Shown: positions 1-11,786, counted from the stretch's first letter. The stretch is 64,000 nt of DNA from Porphyra umbilicalis (GCA_002049455.2 KV918817.1:58962-122961); one strand, 5' to 3'. Translations and numbers: made by a program. Notes: a model not told the origin generated them from the sequence alone.

Positions 1-2677
1 CCGTACCTACACTGGGTATATGGCGGCGACTCGGGGGGGCGGCGCCATGCGTCTACGGCTGGGCGGAGGGGGGGGGAGGACACGAGGGGGGGGGGGCGCG
101 CGGCGCGCCGGCCGACGCTGCCCGGCGCCGCCCGCCGCGGCGCCTGTCGTTGCTGGCCGAGCGGGGCGCCCTCAAGGTGACCCGCTCGGCCCCCTTCTGC
201 ACGCCGCAGCCCTGTGGCTGGTGCTCCGCCGGTTGGCGGCCGCGCACCCGGGGAAGCTGGTGCGCGCCTTCCACGACGATGTCGTCGTGGTCGGCCGCGC
301 CCGCGGACCTGCCCCGCTCCTCGGCGACGCCGCCCGCCTTGGCGCTGAGGTGGACGCCGAGTTGGCGCCCGCCAAGTGCGTCGGTGGTCGCCGGCGGGTG
401 TGGCGGCGCCGGGGGGGTGGACGGCGGGTTGGACGACCGAGGGGGTGGATCAGTTCTCTGTCCCCCTCGGGTCGTCGGCGTTCATCGCCGCGGCGGTGGC
501 CGCTCGCGTGGGGGAGCAGCGGCGGCTCACGGACGCCATCGCCGCGCTCCCCCCCGCGGCGCTGCAGACGCAGCTGTTGCTGCTGCGTCTGTGCGCGGGC
601 CCCCGCGCCAACTACTGGCTGCGCGCCCTGCCCCTCCAGGCGGGCGCGCAGCTGGCAGGCGCGGTGGACCGCGACGCTGTCGCCGTTCTGTCCCGTCTCC
701 TGACCGACGGGGCAGACACGGCGACGACGCGCACGCGGCTGGTCGCCCGCGCGGCGCTGCCGCCCGCCATGGGCGGGCTTGGATTGGCGGCCGCGCGTCG
801 GTGGTGGTGGCCGCGGCGCTTGCGTCCTGGGTGGACGCCCTGCGCGCCGGCGCGCGGTACTCCCCCGCCCTCCGCGAGCTGGGGGGACTGGCTCAGGGGG
901 GGGGGGGAGGGGGGGATGCGGCCAGCTGCGCGTTGGCGCTGCCGCCCGCGGCGGCCGCGGCGCCCACCCGCGGCCGCCGCCGGTGGCTATTGCTGCTGCC
1001 GCTGGTGTCGCCCGCGCCTCGGCCGCGCCTGCCCCGACTCGGCGGTTGTCGCCGCCGGGACCGCGCCGCCCCACCGCGGGGGGGGGGCGCGTCTGCCACG
1101 CGCCCCCCCCCGTTTGGGGGTGGCGCCGACGCCGCGCGGCCGGCGCCGCGTCGCCCGGCCCATCCGGGGCCGCGACAGGGTGCGCCGGCCTGGCGGCGTC
1201 GGGGTTTTCCTTTTCCCCGGGCGTGCGTGTCGTCGCCCCGCCGCCGGCGCCGCCTATTCCGGCGGCGCCCCGCGCTGCCGCCGCGCCCGCGGCCCCACCC
1301 GCTGGGCGCCGACCGCCACGTGCCACCCCCCGCCCCCCGGCGGTCTCGGGGGGGGCATCGCCGGCGGGGACGGTGGGTCCGGCGGGGGGGGCGACACCGG
1401 TTGTGTGGTACGGGCACGACGACGTGCCCGTCACCCTGGCGCCTGTGTCTCTCTCCCCCCCGGCTCCCCGCCGCCGCCGCGCGGTGCTGGCGTGCCCCCC
1501 CCGGCCCCGCGGCCGCCCTCGGCGGCCACGGCTGCCCTGCGCGCGGACCTGCTGAGTCTTTGTGACTCGGCGGCGTGCCTCTTCCGCGCCCCGCCACGGG
1601 GGTGTTGTGGGCGCCGCCGCGGCGCGCCCCGCGCCCCGGCGGCCCTGCGGGCGCGCCCGCCGACTGCTCGCGGCCGCGTCGGCCGCCCCCCCCCCCCCCC
1701 CTCCCGCGGCGCCGGTGCGACCCCTCGCCCGGCCTCTGGCCAACACGGCCCGGCGCCGCCGGCGCCGCCCACCTGGGCGGCGCTGCTGGGGGAGGGGGAC
1801 GCGCCGCTGCGCACGCAGCGGGAGCTGTCGCTCCCGGTGCACGCCGCCGCGCGCGCGCGGCTTACGAGGACCTTCCTCTGGCCAGCGCGCGCGCTGGCGG
1901 CGTGCCATGGCCACGGCGCCGCCGCCTGGCTGTCGGCGCTGCCCACCCCGGGGGTGACCGGCACCGCCATCAGCGGCGCGGCCATGCGCGCGGCCGTCCG
2001 CATGTGGCTGGGGCGCCCGCCTACGCCGTGGGGGCGCGAGTCTGCTCCTGCGGGGCGGCCCTGGGCGCCGCGGGTGCCCACTTTTATGGGACCTGCGAGT
2101 CCAGCGCGGCCGCCACAGCGGCTCCACAATCAGTGGTGCTGCTTTGGCGGCCGCGCTGCGGCGGGCTGGGGGGTGGGGGATGTGGAGGTGGAGCGGGGGT
2201 TGGACGGGGCGCGGGACCGGCTGCGGCCGGACCTGGTCGCCACCCGGGTGGCGACGGGGGTGCGGACGTGGGGGGACGTGTCTTTTGCGTCCCCTTCGCC
2301 CGCCCCTTCCCCGACCGGGTGGCGGGGGAGCCCCTGCGGGCTGTGGCGGCGGAGGCGCGGGAGGCGTGGAAGGTGGGGAAGTACACCCCCGCCCTCCCCG
2401 CCTCCACGCCCCGCACGCGTTCACCCCACTGGTGTGGGAGGTCTGCGGGCGGGTTGGGCCCCAGACTGCGGCCTTTCTGCGGGATGCTTTGGGTTCCCCG
2501 GGCGGTTCAACCGCCCGGCGGTCGTTCCTAACGGCTGTGTCGGTGGCGGTCTGGCGCTCTAACGCGCGGGCCGCCGCCGACGGGATCAACGCGAGTTATG
2601 TGACGGGTGACCCGCCCGGGTCGGGGGCGGAGGGGCCTTCGGGCCCTGGTGGGAATTCAGCGAGGATTGGTGACTAG
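1..2677 (+). pseudogene. E1 ORF2, C-terminal part (RT-REL)
   Basis: The visible parts, in order, are RT block QGDPLGPLLHAAALWLVLRR (about 173-230) and the RT active-site block AFHDDVVVVG (about 264-295), where F-x-DD replaces the usual Y-x-DD. An RT thumb-like region follows (ALQTQLLLLRLCAGPRANYW, about 560-620), then a Pro/Ala-rich spacer containing the conserved GHDDVPV block near 1,413. Last come a CSCGAAL...GAHFYGTC zinc-binding motif (about 2,040-2,100) and the RLRPDLVATR motif of the PD-(D/E)XK restriction-like endonuclease (about 2,217-2,247). The product would reverse-transcribe element RNA at a nicked target. The blocks sit in different frames, and the switches fall near runs of G or C, so this copy is probably dead unless these are sequencing errors. 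The ending matches E4 closely. Confidence 0.75.
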
Positions 2678-2722
2678 GGGGGGCCACCTCCCTAGAATTC
2701 GGTCAGGGGAGTGAAAACTCTC
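1..2722 (+). mobile_element. E1: 3' part of a tRNA-Ile-associated LINE with REL endonuclease
   Basis: This is the downstream third of a non-LTR retrotransposon; its 5' part lies outside the window. It enters inside the reverse transcriptase and runs through the C-terminal endonuclease to a stop at 2,675-2,677. It then shows the two 3' UTR hairpins seen in E3 and E4: CTAGGG...CCCTAG at 2,675-2,696 and GAGT-GAAA-ACTC at 2,709-2,720. Directly after ACTCTC comes the 3' half of tRNA-Ile. The 3' UTR is nearly identical to that of E4, so E1 and E4 belong to the same subfamily. Base composition is far richer in GC than the flanks of the array. Confidence 0.85.
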
Positions 2723-2768
2723 GTGCCAATAAATACCAAAGTCAAGGGTTCGAGCCCCTTCTCCGTTA
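2723..2768 (+). pseudogene. tRNA-Ile(AAU) 3' half between E1 and E2
   Basis: The sequence runs from the anticodon arm (GTGCCAATAA) through variable loop, T-arm (AAGGG-TTCGAGC-CCCTT, the B box) and 3' acceptor strand CTCCGTT plus discriminator A. It matches the 3' half of the tRNA at 11,585-11,676 except for small changes in the anticodon loop and stem. The 5' half is absent, so it cannot make a tRNA. Pol III-type T runs (TTTTT) follow about 12 nt downstream. It marks the target site for E1 and the left edge of E2. Confidence 0.8.
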
Positions 2769-2849
2769 CGGTGGTTCGTTTTTCGCCGTTTTTTGGGGTG
2801 TCGCGGGGGTAGGGGGGGTGTTGGGTCACCCCCCCATCGCTTTTGTTTC

Positions 2850-5800
2850 ATGGCGGGGGGTGGTTTTGGGCCCGATCGGGCCCGGGTCGCGGCTGTAGCG
2901 GGGGTGGTGATGGCGATGGTCGACGCGGCGGCGGGCTACCGCGGAAAGGTAGCCTGCTTTGAATTGTTGGGTTTGGTATTGGCCGAAATTTCGGCCAATG
3001 GGGTGGCCGTGTTAGCGGGGCCGGACGTAGATAGCGCGGTTACGGGCGTAACCGCGCCCGTCTTGCCGCGCCGCTTCGGGTTAGGGGGGGGGGGGCACCT
3101 TCCTCCTCCCCCGACACGGGGGTTCCCGTCGGCGCCGGGGGGGGGACCCCCGCGCCACGACGGGGGGGTGTCCCCCGCGTCTTCCTGCCGCGGGCGGTGT
3201 CTCGGCGGCCGGCGGTGCCGGCGCGGCGGCGGTCGCGGTGCCTTTTGCGGCGGTCCCTGGGCGGGGCGCGGCGCGCGTTTCGGTCCCTGGCGGCTGCCTG
3301 GTGCCCCCCCCCCCCGGTTTTCGACCTGGGGCGGGCGGGGCGGTCCCTTCCCCCCCCTCGGCGGTGTCGGCGGGGGGGGGGAGCTGTTTCCCCCTCTGGG
3401 GCGGGCGGCGGTCGGCCGGCCGGCCGCCGCCCCAACGTTTGTCCCTGTTGGCGTTCTTCCTGGCGGTCGGCGCGGCGGTGCTCTACCTCCCGGCGGCCAA
3501 GGACACGGCGGCGCTCACCCTCGGCAAGGTCAAGATGGTCGCAAGTCGGCGGCCAAGGTCGTGTCGGGGGGGGTGCGGGTCGTGTCGGTGCGCGTGTCGG
3601 CGGGGGGGTGCTGTCGGTGTGGGTGGGCGGGGGGTGCTGGTGTTGCCCCGCGTCGGCGGGGGTGCCCCCCCCGTTGCTGCATCTGCTCCCCCTGCGGGGG
3701 GCATGGACGCTTGTTGTCCGTGGTGGGCGTCGGCGTGGGGGTGGACGTGGGGGTGCGGGGGTGGCTGCCGCTGGCGGGGATGCCGGTGCTGCCGCAGCAC
3801 CGCCGGCTGCCCCGCCTGTGGGTGGTCGCCCTGCCCCCCCTGTCGCCGCCGCGCCGGGGCACCGCGCCCCGCTGACGCCGGCGGAGCGGGCGGCGCGTGC
3901 CGCCGCGTTCTTGACGCGCGCGCGGCCGCGCGCGGGGGCGTTGGTCGCCCTCGAGACAATTTATGTCTCGGGGGTGAACCGGGACGCCCCCGCCCAGCGC
4001 CTGCGCGGGGAGCTGGCGGACCTGACGGGCGTCCACGTGCATAGCATCGTGGACGTCCGTCGGGTCGGCGCGGCCACCGCGGTCACCCTGACGTGACCGG
4101 GGTGGCCGCGTTTACCGCGGCCCTGGGGGTCGGCGCCGCGGCGGGTGTTCTGACCCTGCTGCCGGGCGCCGACCCCTGGTCCCCCGCCTTCTTGGGGCCC
4201 CGGCGGCGCTCGCAGCTGCCGGGCGCCGCCGCGGCGGCGGAGGCGGTCTCGGCTGCCGCCGCCGCCTGACTGCCCAGGTGGCGGAGGTGGCGACGCGGGC
4301 GGCCATGCCCGCCCACCTGCGTGCGTCGCTGGCGGCCCATTATCGGGCCGACCTAGCGGCGCACGCTGGTGCGGGGGGGTGGCCGCCGCGTCGTCGGCGG
4401 CCGCCCGCGGCGTTTCGAGCGCCGCGGCGGCGGTAGCAACCGCTGGCGCCGCCGCCAATTTGGCGGGCGGTGGTGGCGCGGCATCTACTGCCGCGCATCC
4501 CGCCGCCGTTGCGCCCCCACCAGGCCACGTGTCGGGCACGGGGGTGGCGGGGGCCGACGTTTCGCGCCGGGGGCGGCCGCCGCGACGACGGCGGCCACCC
4601 CCAGCGATTTCGCTGCGTTTGCGGCGGCCACCGCGGCCGCCGCCGCAATTTCTGCGGGCGGGGGAGACGCGGCGTTCACCGCCGCGCCCCCCGCTGCCAT
4701 CCCGCCCCCTCCCCGCCACGTGTCGGCCCTGGTGGCGGGGGAGGCCGACGTTTTCGCGCCGGCGGCGGCCGCCACAACGACGGCGGCCACCTCTGGCGTT
4801 GACGCCGCGTCGGAGGCGGCCGCCGCCGCCGCCGCCGCAATTTCCGCGGGTAGGGGCGCCGCGGCGTCCGCCGCCGCGCCCCCATTGCTCCCCCGCCCCC
4901 CCCCGGCCACGTGTCGGCCGTGGCGGCGGGGGGGGCCGACGTTTCGCTGTCGGCGGCGGCCGCCGTGACGACGGCGGCCCCCCCCGGCGTTTCGGCCGCG
5001 CCGGTGGCAACCGCCGTAGCCGCCGCCGCCCCCGCAATTTCGGCGGGTGGGGGGGCCGCGGCGTGCGCCGCCGCGGCGTCCGTTTTCGCCCCACCCTCCC
5101 CCAGGTCTGGGGCTGCGGCGGGGGTGTGCAACGCGGGGGCATCCGCGTCGGCGGCGGGCTCGGCAATGGACACTTCGTCCGACGCCGAGCCCGCTGCCAC
5201 CGTGGACCCTCTCGCTGCCGTGTCGCCGCCTGTGGCCGCCCCGCCTGCTGGGGGGTGATGGGCGCCGTCGCGGCTGCCCCCGGGGGTGACGTGGCGGGGT
5301 CGGCGGCGGCACCAGAAGCCGCCGCCGCACTCCCGGCCGGCGGGGGTCCCACAGTAACCCCCGCCGCGCCTGTCGCTGCCCCTGTTCCCGCCCCCCGCCC
5401 GGTGGAGGCCTCCGGGGTGGCCGACCCGGGTGTGCCCGCGTCGGCGGCGGACTCCGCAATGGACATATCGTCCGATGCGGAGCCCGCCGCCGCCGCGGTC
5501 CCCCCAGAGGTCCACCGCCGCCTGCCCCAACGCAGGCTGGCGGTGGGCCGCCCCGTGTCCCCCGCACCCCCACAGCGGCCCCACGGCCTGCCGCGGCCGC
5601 GCCCTCTCCCGGGGGGGGGTCCCCTAACCCCCCCCCCGCCAAGAAGGCGCGCCGCCGCCGGTCGGGCCGCCGCTTCGCGGCGTCGTCGCCGCCAGCCGCG
5701 CCCGCCGAAGCGGCGTTTGGCCTGGCGGTCGACGACGCCATGGCGGCGGCCACGGCGGCTGCCGCCCCCGTCGTCTCGGCGCCCGCGCCGCCCCCGGAGG

Positions 5801-6413
5801 GGGTTGTGCCCCCCCCCCCACCCTGCACGCGTCCACCCCGTGGCCCACTGCCGGGGTGACGCTGTCGGCGGCGGGGGCCGCCACGCCTGCTGCTGCGGCG
5901 GCCGTGCCTCTCCCCTCTGCGCGGGGTTCCGCGGCGGGTGGGGGGCCTGCCGCCGCCACGCGCTCGCGCCGTGCCACGTCGGCGGGGGGGGCCCGGGGGT
6001 GGCCAAGCGCCGCGCCCGTACCACCCCGGCCGGGCTGGCGCGGGCACTCGTCGCGGCCGGCCACGGCCTGCTGCCTGCTGGCCCCCGGTGCCCCTGTCGG
6101 TGGGGAGGTGGCGCCACCGGCGCGGTGGCCCCCGCTGCCCCCTCCCCTCGGTGCCCGCAACTGTGGGTGGGGGGCTGCCCCCTGCCCTCCCCCCATTCTG
6201 TGGCTGGTGGCCAACCCCCCCATCTACTGGGGGTTGGCCGCCGGCCCGTCCACGGGGGTGGCCGCGGCCGCGGACCCCCCGCGTCTGCCCCCCCGTCGTC
6301 GCCGCACCCGCTGCGCCGCCCGGCGGCCGCGGGCGCCACGCCGGCCGCCCCGCCGCCCTCGCCCACCACCCGGGGGGGACTCGGCTGTTGCCGCCGCGCG
6401 TCGCCATGAATGA
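2850..6413 (+). pseudogene. E2 ORF1 (RRM-like, Ala/Pro-rich)
   Basis: ORF1 starts at the ATG of MAGGGFGPDRARVAAVAGVV, which is present in all three 5' ends. Around 3,950-4,096 is an RRM-like block (IYVSGVNRDAP...LRGELADLTGVHVHSIVDVRRVG). This pattern is typical of nucleic-acid-binding ORF1 proteins of LINEs. A long Ala/Pro/Gly-rich stretch follows, with a basic patch near 5,640-5,690 that could be a nuclear localisation signal. The end is the conserved ARRHE followed by TGA at 6,411-6,413, overlapping the ORF2 start. The frame changes several times along the way, including directly after the RRM-like block. The copy is probably not functional as written. Confidence 0.6.
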
Positions 6414-6741
6414 CGACGCGCGGGGCGGCGGCGCCATGACGCCGCGGGTGGCTCTTCCCCGCGGTGTCGTCGGCGGCCGCGTCGCCCCCCACTCGTCCCG
6501 CTTAGCGCGGGGTGTCGGGGGGGGCTGCGGCGACGCCGGCTGCGCGCCGCCGGCCGTCGCCGGGGGGGGACGCTGGCGCCGGGGGGGTGCTCGGGGTGGC
6601 TGGTGCGGGTTGTCTGCCCTGTGCCGGGGTGTGGGGCTGTTTTGGGCGGGGGGGTCGCGTGCCCGGGTGGGTTCACGCACCTGCACCGCCACCACCTTTG
6701 CGGGAGATTCCCGCAGCGGTGGTGGCGGCGCTCCACCTGGA
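6406..6741 (+). CDS. E2 ORF2, N-terminal stub
   Basis: The ATG at 6,406 opens MNDDARGGGA, the same start as in E3 (MSDDARGGGA) and E4 (MIDDARGGGA). It overlaps the ORF1 stop in the pattern ATGAATGA. The zinc-finger region follows: a Cys pair, then the Thr-His-Leu-His-Arg-His-His-Leu helix near 6,675-6,700, in a shifted frame. The copy ends at the N before any reverse transcriptase. Confidence 0.6.
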
Positions 6742-6742
6742 N
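6742..6742. other. Unknown base, probable assembly join
   Basis: A single N separates element E2, which stops in mid-gene, from unrelated DNA. The left side matches E3 up to about 15,555 and the right side does not, which is the signature of a join or collapsed gap. Distances across this point should not be trusted. Confidence 0.8.
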
Positions 6743-8889
6743 TTTCGGGCGGTACGCAGTGTATCGATCACTCCTGCGGATCCTTTGGGCATGGTTCGGT
6801 GCGCAACATGCCTCCAGCACTTTCTGTAGCTTTTCTCGTTTGTAGCATGTCAGCCGCGATCATACGGACGCCGTACGCCGCTTTTCGTAGGATGTCCGGG
6901 TCAGTTGCCTCAGAATGAGGGTGGTGCTTTCAGACCCCCGGAAACGTCGATCTGGTCAGACGCGTGGACTGGATTTTGTGGTTAAGTCCGGCGATGGCGC
7001 TCCATGGGACAACCAAGGCACATTCTGTTCGAAATTTCAAGCAGACGCTCGCGACCCATCGTCCTGGAGGAGAGGGCTCCCGGACGGCCGGCGGGAGCTG
7101 CCGACAGCCGCACCACCGCTGTCGTCGGGGTCACCACCGCCGCGGCCGCACACGCCCGACACATCCCCGGCGCGCGCGTCCGTGGCGACCGCCCGCGACC
7201 AACACAGCCGGGGCGCGGTCGGCCGCCGTACCGACGAGGCGATAAGCCCCACCCACCCCCCGCGCGCGCGTGTGCGTGTCCCCGCCGGCGGCCGCACCGC
7301 CCGTCGCGCGCGATATGGCATGGTCCGAGGCGCCGCCGCCCCCGCGCCGACGCGGCGGCAGCGTTAACGGCGGCCCCGCCCGTTGCGGTGCCTCCCCACT
7401 CCTCGCCCCCGCCACTGTCTGACGGGGGACGAGCTCCGCCGCCGTTGGAAGCGGGGACGGGCGCCGGCAGCGCCACCGCCGCCTCCCCTGCCGCGGCTGC
7501 CGCCGCTCTCGCGCCCGCCATCGCCGCGACTGCGACGGGTGGTGGCTGCGACGGCGGCGGCGGTGGCGGCGGGCTGCGGTCCATGGCCCCACCGTCGCCG
7601 CTGCCGCCGCTAGCGGGCGTTCGCACCGCCGTTGACGCGCCGGCGGGGGACGGCGGCGCGGATTTCGACGGCGGCCTGCCTGCGGCAGCGGCGGCGTCGC
7701 CCAACTGCCGCGGCCGTGACGACCGGGACGGGTGCGACGGCAGGCCGGCGGCGGTGTGCACGTCTGGGGGTGCGGGGATATTCGTCTGCTTGTCTCTGGG
7801 GGGGGGGGCGCGGCGGTGATGGCGGCGGCGTGGGCGGCGTCGGCGGCGGTGCTTATTGGCGGTGGCTTGTTTGCCGAGGATGCGCGGCGGCGCGAGGGGG
7901 GTGGTTCGCGTGGGCTGGTCGTCGGCGGCTGCTTCGCACATTGTAAACAAAATCAGGGTATTTGCGCGAACGTTTGCGCGAACGTTTTTTCAGTTGTCGT
8001 GAGAATTTAATTGTGTGGTCGACCGAGTGCCCGACGACTCTGACTGCAGCCTCTATAGGCGCAGCAGCCCTGGCTGCAGCTGCCCCAGCGGTACGGCGGG
8101 AAGGGCCCGTAGGGAGGTGGCCATGGCAGCAGCGATGGCCCTCGTCTTGGCGCCAGAGCAGCGGCATCCTTCTCAATTACCTCCCACGACTGCAAGACAT
8201 CTTTGGCACGGATATATAATTGGCCAAGGCTGCAGACGTGAGAAGGTCGGCGTGACTGTGTATTGTGTGCGTGTATTTCTTGTCCTCATGGCCCGACGGT
8301 CTGGTTGTCTACATCACCACCTGGAACATATTCAGCTGCTCTCTTGCTTGTCCTTCGGAGCTGCCGCTGTGAGCGGCACGCAGACACATTGGGGCTTGTG
8401 GATGACCGTCAACAGTCCTTTTTTCTCATACATGGAGAAAGTTTTACAGATGGTCGCGAGTTTCCACGAAACACAGTCAAAAAGTAAGAACAAGAGGGGG
8501 CTACCTGACTATTTATGGGTGCTACAACGGGCGCTTGAGGAGCGCTCAGGGCGCACTGAACGCTCAAATGGCGCTCAGGGGCGCATTATCCACCAGCGCC
8601 CCGAAAATCGGGGTGCACTCGAGAAGCCTACGCAGGGTTGACTGCAAAGAACAGCGATTGACTTCCCAGTGCGAGTGTTGGCCGTTGCGGATCTCCCGTG
8701 TCCTTTCTTCCAACCTTTCCCTTCGATCCGTACTGCGCTCTCGACGGCCCTTATGACCCCCACTACAACCGGGTCCTCGTCGGCACCCATTCTTTTTTTT
8801 TTCAACACCCCCCGATCAGGGCGTCTCCCTCTTCTGTGGTGTCAACCGCAGTCGAGGCCACCCCCGGTCGCTCCAAGTGGGGCACATGA
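6743..8889. other. No supported gene; GC-rich then mixed DNA
   Basis: From about 7,080 to 7,900 the sequence is very GC-rich. It gives Pro/Ala/Gly/Arg-rich open frames on both strands (for example 6,982-7,950 minus and 7,004-7,819 plus), none with a recognisable domain. At 7,968-7,987 the unit TTTGCGCGAACG is repeated twice. From 8,000 to 8,889 composition is ordinary and I see no gene. Frames of 150-210 residues here look like chance. Confidence 0.4.
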
Positions 8890-10651
8890 ATGACGACTGA
8901 GACACGGGAGAAACTGGCGGCCGCTCGGGAAGAGCTTGGGACCGACAGGGTGGCCAAGCTAATGACTGCCACCGGTGCCTCGCGCTCCAACGTGCGGACT
9001 TGGCTCCGTTCTCCGGCTGCCCCCGTCAAGCAAGCGGCGGCCCTCCTTCATCTCGGAGAAGGAAGAGGATGTCATTGCCCATTACATGGCTTTCTGGACG
9101 AGGGGCGGCAATATCTTCACCTGTGGAGACGCCTCTGTTCTGTTGCGTCAGTATATTGGGGACGTGGGGCGGGTGGAAGAGGCCGAGCTTCGATTTGGCA
9201 GGGGTGGCATGCCCTGTCGGTCGTACTTTGTGAACTTTTTTTGCGTCGCCACCCGCAGCTCCGTCGGGTGAGGTCCGTGGGTATTGATAGTGGACGAGCG
9301 CATGCCTCAACGCCCGAGATTGTGGCCAAGTGTTTTGCTGCCTACCGATGTCTCTGTCGTGACTTTTAACATTTCCTGGGCTGCCCAGGTGTAAAATACC
9401 GACGAGTCGATGATGAACGGCCAAGAACAAATTCAGACAACCCCGGTGACGGCACTGGCGGATGCCGAAGCTACCGACCCCGAGTTTGTATTCCGAGCGT
9501 ACGAAATGGCGCAGAGGCGGACAACTTGGTCGCGACTGTGTGCGCCGACGGCACCCGCCTCCCACCGTTCGTAATCGTCGCCGAAAGTGGCGGGCGTCTC
9601 CCCTTCTCGGTGGGGGACGAGGGCAACGGCAAGAAGCGCCGAGTGCCGCTCGCGGCGTACCTCGACGAGGGCGCCGAGGTGCACCGCCGGGAGAAGCCCG
9701 GTTTCGACGCCTCTCTGTGGCAGACGTGCGCTGCGTTTGCGGCGCGGCACCTGCAGAGAAAGTGCCCAGGGGAGTGGAAGATGCTGCTCATGGACAGCTG
9801 TGCGGTCCACGCGTCTGTGGTTGGTCTTAAGGTTCTTCATGCGGCCAAGCGGTGGTCCTCATGTTTCCCTCGCACTTGTTCCACGTCCTACAGGCGCTTG
9901 ACAAGGACCCTTCCTCAAGACTAAAGCGTACGCCCGCTCCGCGCTCCGCGCGACGCTGCCCACCCTCCCCCGTAACTCCAAGTTCGACCTGGCCGACTTG
10001 ATGCGGGTCATTAAGGTGGGCGCCTTCCACGGGCAGTCATCTGTCAACATCATCAACGGCTTCAAAACGACCAGCACGTGGCCCATTGGCCTTGCAAAAA
10101 TCAACGTCGGCCGGCTGCTGAAGGGGTAGGGGGTCCGAGATGCGGCTAGAACGGTGGACTTGGAGCAGCTGGCCACCCGAATCGGCCCAGAGGTGCGTCG
10201 AAACACGCGCCAGCCGCAGATTTCTTTTGGGTCGGTCAGCACGCGCAGGCTCGCGCTGGAGGCGACCACCCCCGCCGTGCTAGCTGCCTTTGAGGCCCTT
10301 GACGCCAAGGCCGCCCGCAAGCAGGAGGCTGAGGAAGCGGTGCAGGCTACCAAGAAGGCCAAGACGGCGGCTGCAACCGCCCTGGTGGTCCGCTTGCCGT
10401 CCGAGGCGGCGGTCCGCCGCAGCAGCCCCGAGCTTCAGGAGCGCAAGCGCAGCCTGCGGGAGCGCGCAGCGCGCGCGCGGGCTGCGGGAGACGTCGAGCC
10501 GTACAGACGTAGGGAAGACAGCAATATGCTCAGATGCAGACACTGCATGGAAAAAACAACCTTCGCAAGGGCTCTCACCTCTTACGACGGGCGCCAGCGG
10601 GGCAAATCTGTAGCGCGAACGGGCCTCAGGATTGGTCGACATTTGAGCTAG
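8890..10651 (+). pseudogene. pogo/Fot-like (DDE_1) transposase remnant
   Basis: This is a decayed Tc1/mariner-superfamily transposase of the pogo type. The start (MTTETREKLAAAREELG...) reads as an N-terminal helix-turn-helix (AKLMTATGASRSNVRTWL). A CENP-B-like second DNA-binding region follows, including FLRRHPQLRRVRS and the STPEIVAK block near 9,240-9,340. Catalytic positions are visible: Asp in NTDESMM at about 9,401, Asp in LLMDSCAVHAS at about 9,793, and Asp in HVLQALDKDPF at about 9,899, giving DD35D spacing. A Lys/Glu/Ala-rich C-terminus ends at 10,651. The blocks lie in different frames with several switches in 1.8 kb, so it is a relic; unrecognised introns are possible but less likely. 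I could not identify terminal inverted repeats. Confidence 0.7.
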
Positions 10652-11584
10652 ACTGGCTATTGGGTGTGATCCACGACCAGCGTCCACGTACAGCATGGCG
10701 CGCGGGTGAGGTCAGGTTCAATCGTACAGGTACGTTCCAGACAGCAACGGGCATTCGTGAGTTCTCGCGTACATGATGAACCACATTTTGATAAAGGATG
10801 TTATCGAATATGGGTACTATTCGGGTGTTGAATGTCGTTAAAGTTTGAAAAACGGGCAACCTAATTTGATCGGCTGCCCGATTAGTGGGAATGTGCTTGA
10901 CAAAACACGCGTTCGAACGTCCAAGTCGCCTATTTCTTCATCCTCCACGTTGGCGTGAGCTTGAGTGTGAGAAATTCTGAATGATGTCACCTCAAGCGTA
11001 TCTTCGAATGGGCGAAATCACTGCGTATGGCTAACCTCGAAAAAATGGCGGTTGCAGAGAGAAGGGAGGCAGAGCCGACGACACAGCATAGAAATGAAGT
11101 CGGATTGGCTGTTCGACAAGCCACGATCGAACTATTGGCTGAGTGTTGCCGCCAGTCATCTTGCAAGCCAATCAACGTGTCTGGCAGGAGTCACGCGGAG
11201 CCATTGCAACCCACAATGAGATTTCCTGAGATTCTTCAGCCGCTTACTTGGGCCTGAAGAGGGCATGGGGACGGTTCTGGGCCAGACTTGTGATTTCTCA
11301 TGAGATCAACACATTTCTTCAGATTTCTTGAGATCCTGAGGTACGTTTCCAGTGCGCAGAGCTGCCTGAGGCGACTGTGGGCATTCACATGACTCCTAGC
11401 CTTTTCATTGGTCCACGTACGCTGTTGAATGATTGGAACCACTCTGCAACCGCCATGTTTTGGTGGTCAGCAATATCATCGAGTACTGTACATGCCTGAG
11501 TGCTGCCGAAGTCAAGCGTGTGTGTCAGCAGGCATTACAAACACAGGTTTGAATACAAGCAACAGCCCTGAAATCGCAGCGCAA
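10652..11584. other. No gene seen; moderate-GC DNA left of the tRNA
   Basis: Composition is near balanced and open frames are short (under 80 residues). I see no domain, RNA fold or repeat that I can support. It forms the left flank of the tRNA-Ile gene and of the E3/E4 array, and it does not resemble the elements. Confidence 0.4.
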
Positions 11585-11676
11585 GACGGTGTAACTCAGT
11601 TGGTTCGGAATTTCGTCTCAAACAGAGTGTGGTGCTAATAACGCCAAAGTCAAGGGTTCGAGCCCCTTCTCCGTTA
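11585..11676 (+). tRNA. tRNA-Ile(AAU), with enlarged D loop
   Basis: A cloverleaf can be drawn. Acceptor GACGGTG pairs with CTCCGTT (one U-U mismatch), the D stem is ACTC/GAGT, and anticodon arm TGGTG-CTAATAA-CGCCA has anticodon AAU at 11,637-11,639. The variable loop is AAGTC, T-arm is AAGGG-TTCGAGC-CCCTT, and the discriminator is A. T runs at 11,687 and 11,699 could terminate Pol III. No CCA is encoded. The D loop is about 27 nt instead of about 10, through an insertion after AGTTGGTT, so this copy may be inactive. It is the only copy in the window with a full 5' acceptor strand, and E3 starts immediately after it. Confidence 0.7.
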
Positions 11677-11786
11677 CGGTGGTTCGTTTTTCGCCGTTTT
11701 TTGGCTGTGGCGGTTTGTTTTTCGCCGTTTTTCGGGTGTGGGGTGGTTGGGGGGGTGTTGGGTCACCCCCCCACCGCTTTTGTTTC

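Larger units (their letters stand above)
2769..6741 (+). mobile_element. E2: 5' half of a tRNA-Ile-associated LINE
   Basis: The copy begins right after the tRNA-Ile fragment with the leader shared by E3 and E4 (T runs, GGGCCCGATCGGGCCC, further hairpins) and runs through ORF1 into the first part of ORF2. It stops abruptly at the unknown base 6,742; the sequence after it is unrelated. The break is more likely an assembly join than a biological truncation. The rest of the element, including reverse transcriptase, is missing here. Confidence 0.85.

Noticed and set aside
172-2589. 805-residue minus-strand open frame in E1
   Set aside because: Antisense to the RT-REL coding region; Arg/Pro/Ala only. 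Extreme GC content keeps most frames open.
3961-6492. 843-residue minus-strand frame opposite E2 ORF1
   Set aside because: Low-complexity shadow; the plus strand carries the conserved RRM-like block.
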